From positions 1-64,000 of the forward strand of contig JAFEFQ010000236.1 of assembly GCA_018240505.1 (NCBI GenBank): a stretch of DNA of 64,000 bases, in the 5' to 3' direction. Origin of the DNA: Pseudomonadota bacterium (GTDB lineage Bacteria > Pseudomonadota > Gammaproteobacteria > Xanthomonadales > Rhodanobacteraceae). Of the stretch, positions 59,535 to 64,000 are shown one piece after another (position 1 is the first letter of the stretch; every line of letters starts with the position of its first letter). A program made the translations under genes and the position numbers. The notes beneath the pieces were generated by a model. It was given only the letters and a program-made list of their open reading frames with translations. It ran no database searches and was not told the origin of the DNA.

Positions 59535-60962
59535 ATGACGACTGCCGGGCAACACGACGACATTCCGCTATGCGTCGATCTCGACGGCACGCTGATCCGT
59601 TCCGACTTGCTGATCGAATCTGCGCTGGGCCTCGCCCGGCGCAATCCGCTCAATGTCCTGCGCTGCGGCTTCTGGTTGCTGCGCGGCAAGGCGGCGATGA
59701 AGCGCGAGATCGCGGCGCGCAGCGAGATCGATGTTTCCCTGCTGCCGTACGACGAGCGCGTCGTCGAGCTGCTGCGGGCATCGTCGCGGCACCGGGTACT
59801 CTGCACCGCGTCTGATCGCAAGTACGCCGAAGCCGTCGCCGCGCATCTCGGCGTATTCGACGAAGTGCTCGCCAGCGACGGCGAACGCAATCTCGCCGGG
59901 GCCGACAAGGCGCAGGCGCTGGTGGAGCGTTTCGGCAGACGCGGCTTCGACTACGCCGGCAACGCGGTTGCCGACATCGAAGTCTGGCGGCAGGCGCGCA
60001 GCGCAATAGTCGTCAATGCGTCCGAGGACCTCGCGCGTCGCGCATCTGCCGTGACGGCGGTCGGACAGGCGTTGCCGCGCAGCAGCGGCGGCGCCGGAAC
60101 CTGGATCACGGCGCTGCGTCTGCATCAATGGCTGAAGAATTTCCTCGTCTTTCTGCCGCTGCTCGCCTCGCACAGGCTGTTCCAGCCCGACGCGGTGCTG
60201 CTGTCGGTGCTCGCGTTCGTCAGCTTCGGCCTGTGCGCCTCGGGTGTCTATGTACTCAACGACCTGCTCGATCTCGAAGCGGATCGCAGCCACCCGCGCA
60301 AGCGCCTGCGCCCGTTCGCGGCCGGCGCGGTGCCGTTGGCGTCCGGTCTGCTCGCCGCGCCCGCGTTGACTTTGGCGGCGTTCGCGCTGGCGCTGGCGGT
60401 AGGCGCGGAATTCGCGCTCGTGCTGTTCGGCTACTGGCTGCTGACGCTGGCGTATTCGTTCCGGCTCAAGCGCATCGCGATGCTCGACACGGTGGTGCTC
60501 GCCGCGCTTTACACCGTGCGCATCATCGCGGGTACGGTGGCGATCCACTCCGCGCTGTCGTTCTGGCTGCTCGCGTTCTCGATGTTCCTGTTCCTCAGCC
60601 TGGCCCTGGTCAAGCGCTACACCGAGCTGCGCAGCCTGATGCAGTTGGGGCGCAGCCGCACCGACGGACGCGGCTACGAAGTCGACGACCTTGGCTTGAT
60701 CGCTTCGCTCGGCGGCTCCAGCGGCTATCTCGCCGTGCTCGTGCTCGCGCTGTACATCAACAGCTCGGCGAGCGAGGCGCTGTACCGTCACCCGCAGGTG
60801 CTCTGGCTGCTGTGCCCGCTGCTGCTGTACTGGATCAGCCGGGTCTGGTTCAAGGCGCACCGCGGCCTGATGGACGACGACCCGGTCGTGTTCGCGCTGA
60901 CCGACTACGTCAGCCGGATCGTGCTCGCCCTGTGCGCCGTCGTCGCGACTGTTGCCATCTGA
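59535..60962 (+). CDS. HAD-UbiA fusion, polyprenyl-phosphate phosphoribosyltransferase-like
   Basis: 475 residues. An N-terminal HAD phosphatase domain (about 1-190; motif I LCVDLDGTLIRSD, motif II in CTASD) is fused to a UbiA prenyltransferase domain (about 200-475, nine helices). The UbiA part has the metal/diphosphate motif NDLLDLEADRSHPRKRLRP and ALYTVRIIAG, as in mycobacterial decaprenyl-phosphate phosphoribose synthase. The fusion could attach phosphoribose from PRPP to a polyprenyl phosphate and then remove the 5-phosphate. The start at 59535 is chosen; an ATG at 59505 overlaps the upstream gene. The next gene starts 1 bp after its stop. Confidence 0.85.
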   Translation: MTTAGQHDDIPLCVDLDGTLIRSDLLIESALGLARRNPLNVLRCGFWLLRGKAAMKREIAARSEIDVSLLPYDERVVELLRASSRHRVLCTASDRKYAEAVAAHLGVFDEVLASDGERNLAGADKAQALVERFGRRGFDYAGNAVADIEVWRQARSAIVVNASEDLARRASAVTAVGQALPRSSGGAGTWITALRLHQWLKNFLVFLPLLASHRLFQPDAVLLSVLAFVSFGLCASGVYVLNDLLDLEADRSHPRKRLRPFAAGAVPLASGLLAAPALTLAAFALALAVGAEFALVLFGYWLLTLAYSFRLKRIAMLDTVVLAALYTVRIIAGTVAIHSALSFWLLAFSMFLFLSLALVKRYTELRSLMQLGRSRTDGRGYEVDDLGLIASLGGSSGYLAVLVLALYINSSASEALYRHPQVLWLLCPLLLYWISRVWFKAHRGLMDDDPVVFALTDYVSRIVLALCAVVATVAI

Positions 60963-60963
60963 C

Positions 60964-62259
60964 ATGGCCATTGCCGGGACATCCTGGGGTCGCTACCCGC
61001 GTGCAAGACAGGCCGTCGTGCCGCTGCATTGGCGCGATGCGCCGCTACCTCATGTCGAAGGCAGCGTGCTCGCCTGGGGCAACGGACGCAGCTACGGCGA
61101 CGTCTGTCTCAACGACGGCGGTACGCTGCTGCCTACGCGCGGCCTCGACCGCTACATCGCTTTCGATCCCGTCAGCGGCATCGTGCGCTGCGAAGCGGGC
61201 ACGTTGTTCGCCGAGATCCTCGACCTCGCCGTGCCGCGCGGCTGGTTCCTGCCGGTGACGCCAGGCACACGCTTCGTCACCGTCGGCGGCGCGATCGCGA
61301 ACGACGTGCACGGCAAGAACCACCATCGCGCCGGCACGTTCGGCGAGCATGTGCGCCGCTTCGAACTGCTGCGCTCCGACGGCGCGCGCATCGAATGCAG
61401 TCCGTCGCAGAACGCGGATTTGTTTGCCGCGACGATCGCCGGTCTCGGCCTGACCGGCATGGTCGTCTGGGCCGAGTTCCAGTTGCTGCGCATCGAAGGC
61501 CCGTGGCTGGCACAGGAGACGCGGCGCTTCGGCAACCTCGCCGAGTTCTTCGCGCTGTCGTCGGAATCCGAGCGCGACCATGCGTACACCGTGGCCTGGA
61601 TCGATTGCGCCGCGCGCGCAGCGCAATTCGGCCGCGGCGTTTTCTTCCGCGCCAATCATGCGCCGCCAACGGCCGCCGGACGCAGGCCGCGGCGAAGCCG
61701 GCTGGCCGTGCCGTTCACGCCGCCGGTCTCGCTGATCAACAAGCTGAGCCTGCACGCGTTCAACGAACTGTATTTCCGCCGCGCGCGCGAAGGCAGCGCG
61801 ATCGTCCATTACGAGCCGTACTTCTATCCGCTCGACGCGATCGGCGAATGGAACCGCATCTATGGCCCGCGCGGATTCCTGCAATACCAGTGCGTGGTGC
61901 CGCCCGCGGCGTCGGCAGCCGCGATCGCCGAACTGCTGCGCGCGATCGCGGCGAGCGGCCGCGGCTCGTTCCTCGCCGTGCTCAAGGTGTTCGCCGATCG
62001 CCCGGCCGCGGGCATACTCTCGTTTCCGCGCGCGGGCACGACGCTGGCGCTCGATTTTCCCAACGACGGCGCGGCCACGTTCGCCCTGCTCGACCGGCTC
62101 GACGAAATCACGGCCGCGGCCGGCGGCGCGGTGTACCCGGCCAAGGATGCGCGCATGAGCGGCGCACGCTTCCGCCAGTATTTCCCGCGCTGGCAGCACA
62201 TGCTCGCGCAGATCGATCCGAAATTTTCCTCGGGCTTCTGGCGCCGGGTGATGGAATAA
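60964..62259 (+). CDS. DprE1-like FAD-dependent polyprenylphosphoryl-ribose oxidase
   Basis: 431 residues. A PCMH-type FAD-binding domain (GNGRSYGDVCLN, then PGTRFVTVGGAIANDVHGKN) and an ALO-type substrate domain, as in mycobacterial DprE1. In NRIYGPRGFLQYQCVVPP the Cys lies exactly 31 residues before the Lys of FLAVLKVF, the same spacing as Cys387 and Lys418 of the M. tuberculosis enzyme. The expected reaction is oxidation of C2' of polyprenylphosphoryl-ribose to the 2-keto intermediate. It is in a tight operon between the HAD-UbiA gene (1 bp) and the reductase gene (4 bp). Confidence 0.9.
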   Translation: MAIAGTSWGRYPRARQAVVPLHWRDAPLPHVEGSVLAWGNGRSYGDVCLNDGGTLLPTRGLDRYIAFDPVSGIVRCEAGTLFAEILDLAVPRGWFLPVTPGTRFVTVGGAIANDVHGKNHHRAGTFGEHVRRFELLRSDGARIECSPSQNADLFAATIAGLGLTGMVVWAEFQLLRIEGPWLAQETRRFGNLAEFFALSSESERDHAYTVAWIDCAARAAQFGRGVFFRANHAPPTAAGRRPRRSRLAVPFTPPVSLINKLSLHAFNELYFRRAREGSAIVHYEPYFYPLDAIGEWNRIYGPRGFLQYQCVVPPAASAAAIAELLRAIAASGRGSFLAVLKVFADRPAAGILSFPRAGTTLALDFPNDGAATFALLDRLDEITAAAGGAVYPAKDARMSGARFRQYFPRWQHMLAQIDPKFSSGFWRRVME

Positions 62260-62263
62260 GGGC

Positions 62264-63004
62264 ATGCGCAAGGTATTGATCATCGGTGCAACCTCGGCAA
62301 TCGCCGAAGCGACGGCGCGCATTTTCGCCACGCGCGGCGACGCGCTGTTCCTCGTCGCGCGCAATGCCGATCGCCTGCAGGCGATCAAGGCCGACCTCGA
62401 CGTGCGCGGCGCCGTGCGCACGGCAACCGCGACGCTCGATGTCGCCGATTTCGCCGCGCATCGGGCCATCATCGACCACGCCGAGCGCGAACTCGGCGGC
62501 CTCGACACGGTGTTGATCGCGCACGGCACGCTGTCCGACCAGGGCGAATGCGAGAAATCCGCTGCGGCACTGCGCCGCGAGTTCGACATCAACGCGCTGT
62601 CGACGATGGCGCTGCTGACCTCGCTCGCGAACCTGTTCGAAGCGCGCAAGGCCGGCACGCTCGCGGTGATTTCCTCGGTCGCCGGCGACCGCGGCCGGCA
62701 GAGCAACTACGTCTACGGCGCGGCCAAGGCCGCGGTCAGCGCGTTCCTGTCCGGCCTGCGCCAGCGCCTGGCCAAGGCCAACGTCGACGTGCTCACGATC
62801 GAGCCCGGCTTCGTCGACACGCCGATGACCGCAGGCATCGCGAACAAAGGCGCGCTCTGGGCCAAGCCCGACGCGGTCGCCGCCGGCATCGTGCACGCGA
62901 TCGACAAGCGCCGCAGCATCGTCTACCTGCCCTGGTTCTGGAGCCTGATCATGCTGGTCATCAGGCACATTCCCGAACCGATCTTCAAGAAGCTCAAGTT
63001 GTAG
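62264..63004 (+). CDS. DprE2-like short-chain reductase
   Basis: 246 residues of the SDR superfamily: LIIGATSAIAEATARIFA (NAD(P) motif with Ser-Ala-Ile, as in DprE2), NAL region, catalytic Ser in SSVAGDRGRQSNYVYGAAK with Tyr-x-x-x-Lys. The hydrophobic C-terminal helix (WSLIMLVIRHIPEPIFKKLK) suggests membrane association. It would reduce the 2-keto intermediate to polyprenylphosphoryl-arabinose, completing the epimerisation begun by the DprE1-like enzyme. Its TAG stop is followed by a repeat-containing gap. Confidence 0.88.
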   Translation: MRKVLIIGATSAIAEATARIFATRGDALFLVARNADRLQAIKADLDVRGAVRTATATLDVADFAAHRAIIDHAERELGGLDTVLIAHGTLSDQGECEKSAAALRREFDINALSTMALLTSLANLFEARKAGTLAVISSVAGDRGRQSNYVYGAAKAAVSAFLSGLRQRLAKANVDVLTIEPGFVDTPMTAGIANKGALWAKPDAVAAGIVHAIDKRRSIVYLPWFWSLIMLVIRHIPEPIFKKLKL

Positions 63005-63028
63005 TGCGTTGCGAATTTGATTTTTTGC

Positions 63029-63113
63029 CGTCATTCCCGCGCAGGCGGGAATCCATTTTGATCTGTCTGGTTTGAAGCAAAGACACTGGATTCCCGCTTG
63101 TGCGGGAATGACG
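63029..63113. repeat. Inverted pair of ATTCCCGC...GCGGGAAT palindromes
   Basis: Two 27-bp palindromic units (63029-63055 and 63087-63113; two mismatches) face each other across 31 bp. Each begins with CGTCATTCCCGC and contains GCGGGAATCCA. Such units are widespread intergenic repeats in Proteobacteria. It separates the DprE2-like gene from the epimerase gene. Confidence 0.85.
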
Positions 63114-63138
63114 ATATCTTGAGAACGAGCTCTTATCC

Positions 63139-64000
63139 ATGATTGCAAAGGATGCAAAAATTGTTTTGACCGGCGCCGCCGGACTGGTCGGCCAGAACCT
63201 GCTCGTCGAGCTCGAAGCGCAGGGCTACAGCAACCTCGTCGCGATCGACAAGCACGAATACAACCTCGACATCCTGCGCCGGCTGCATCCGCGCGTGCGC
63301 GCGATCCGCGCCGATGTGGCCGAGCGCGGCGAATGGGAACAAAGTTTCGACGGCGCGGCCTGCGTCGTACAGTTGCACGCACAGATCACGGACAAGGACG
63401 CGCAGGTCTTCGTGCGCAACAATATCGATGCGACGCGCGTCGTGCTCGATGCGATCAAACGTCACGCGGTGCCCTACCTCGTTCATATCTCTTCTTCGGT
63501 TGTGAATTCGGTCGCGAACGACGACTACACGAACACGAAGAAGGCGCAGGAGAAGCTCGTCGTCGAGTCCGGCATCACGCACTGCGTGCTGCGCCCTACG
63601 CTGATGTTCGGCTGGTTCGATCCCAAGCACCTGGGCTGGCTGTCGCGCTTCATGGCGAAGACGCCGATCTTTCCGATTCCCGGCGACGGCAGGTACATGC
63701 GCCAGCCGCTGTACGAGCGCGATTTCTGCCGCTGCATCGCCAGGTGCATCGAGACGCAGCCGGACGGCGCCGTCTACGACGTCTGCGGCGACACGCGCAT
63801 CGACTACGTCGACATCATCCGCACGATCAAGCGCGTCAAGGGCTTGCGCACCTGGATCGTGCATGTCCCCTACGCGCTGTTCCGTTTCCTGCTCAAGGTG
63901 TATGCGCTGTTCAGCGGCAAGCCGCCGTTCACCGCCGACCAGCTCGAGGCGCTCAGTGCGGGCGACGAGTTCCACGGCGTCGACACGCGTGCGACCTTCG
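63139..64000 (+). CDS. NAD(P)-dependent epimerase/dehydratase, C-terminus cut by window edge
   Basis: The first 287 codons are present and the frame is open at the window end. It is an extended SDR with the GAAGLVGQ nucleotide motif (TGAAGLVGQNLL), HISSSVVNS and LRPTLMFGW. The usual Tyr-x-x-x-Lys appears as YTNTKKAQEKLV. It resembles sugar-nucleotide or lipid-linked sugar epimerases; the substrate cannot be told. Position after the DprE-like cluster suggests a part in the same glycoconjugate pathway. The start at 63139 follows the repeat pair directly. Confidence 0.8.
   Translation, partial: MIAKDAKIVLTGAAGLVGQNLLVELEAQGYSNLVAIDKHEYNLDILRRLHPRVRAIRADVAERGEWEQSFDGAACVVQLHAQITDKDAQVFVRNNIDATRVVLDAIKRHAVPYLVHISSSVVNSVANDDYTNTKKAQEKLVVESGITHCVLRPTLMFGWFDPKHLGWLSRFMAKTPIFPIPGDGRYMRQPLYERDFCRCIARCIETQPDGAVYDVCGDTRIDYVDIIRTIKRVKGLRTWIVHVPYALFRFLLKVYALFSGKPPFTADQLEALSAGDEFHGVDTRATF

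Overview
The window is high-GC chromosomal DNA from a Gammaproteobacterium, most likely of the order Lysobacterales (Xanthomonadales), probably family Rhodanobacteraceae. Three things suggest this: gene neighbourhoods typical of the order (xerD-dsbC-purL, lptG-lptF divergent from pepA-holC-valS, cydAB with small subunits); REP palindromes with a GTAG head; and dispersed intergenic repeats of a kind I associate with these genomes. Genus cannot be set from the sequence alone. There is no rRNA, tRNA, CRISPR array or complete insertion sequence that I can see.

Layout. 1-1.5 kb: 3-hydroxybutyrate dehydrogenase and a partial patatin-like lipase. 1.8-4.1 kb: a response regulator with an AAA+ domain but no GAFTGA loop, and a small membrane protein possibly of the exosortase-H-associated type. 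4.2-13.4 kb: purL, dsbC, xerD, an RDD membrane protein, lptG and lptF. 13.5-21.2 kb: the conserved pepA-holC-valS line, here interrupted by two exported unknown proteins, a duplicated pepA 3' end, a cupin-gene remnant and a membrane protein. 21.2-31.1 kb: a GH20 hexosaminidase with a NagX-type acetyltransferase, an S9 peptidase and a giant DUF748/AsmA-like protein that carries a dispersed repeat in frame. 31.1-35.2 kb: cytochrome bd oxidase (cydP, cydA, cydB, cydX), with an unusual repeat-filled 967-bp spacer between cydA and cydB. 35.3-45.5 kb: ATP-grasp protein, group III truncated haemoglobin, a DUF262-HNH defence candidate, ETF-quinone oxidoreductase, amidase, AlkB-like oxygenase, DoxX, ThrE-type exporter and an H-NS family protein.

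46-52.4 kb is the most striking region. A histidine kinase and a LuxR-type response regulator are encoded tail to tail. The regulator is divergent from a Tat-exported protein whose N-terminal half carries the conserved features of insecticidal Cry delta-endotoxin domain I, followed 24 bp later by a beta-lactamase-fold serine hydrolase. Two matching 16-bp dyads 42 bp apart lie in the divergent intergenic region. 52.5-55.6 kb: an EF-hand protein, a LytS/LytTR-type two-component pair with a plausible direct-repeat operator, and a lipoprotein. 55.7-59.5 kb: etfBA and acetoacetyl-CoA synthetase, which fit functionally with the 3-hydroxybutyrate dehydrogenase at the start.

59.5-64 kb: a HAD-UbiA fusion, a DprE1-like flavoprotein and a DprE2-like reductase, followed by an NAD-dependent epimerase that runs off the window. 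The first three look like a complete route to a polyprenyl-phosphate-linked D-arabinose donor, known mainly from mycobacteria. A recurring theme is dispersed repeats. One 143-147-bp family (four copies, one truncated) has a conserved core but terminal inverted repeats that differ between copies while still matching within each copy; one copy lies in frame inside a gene.
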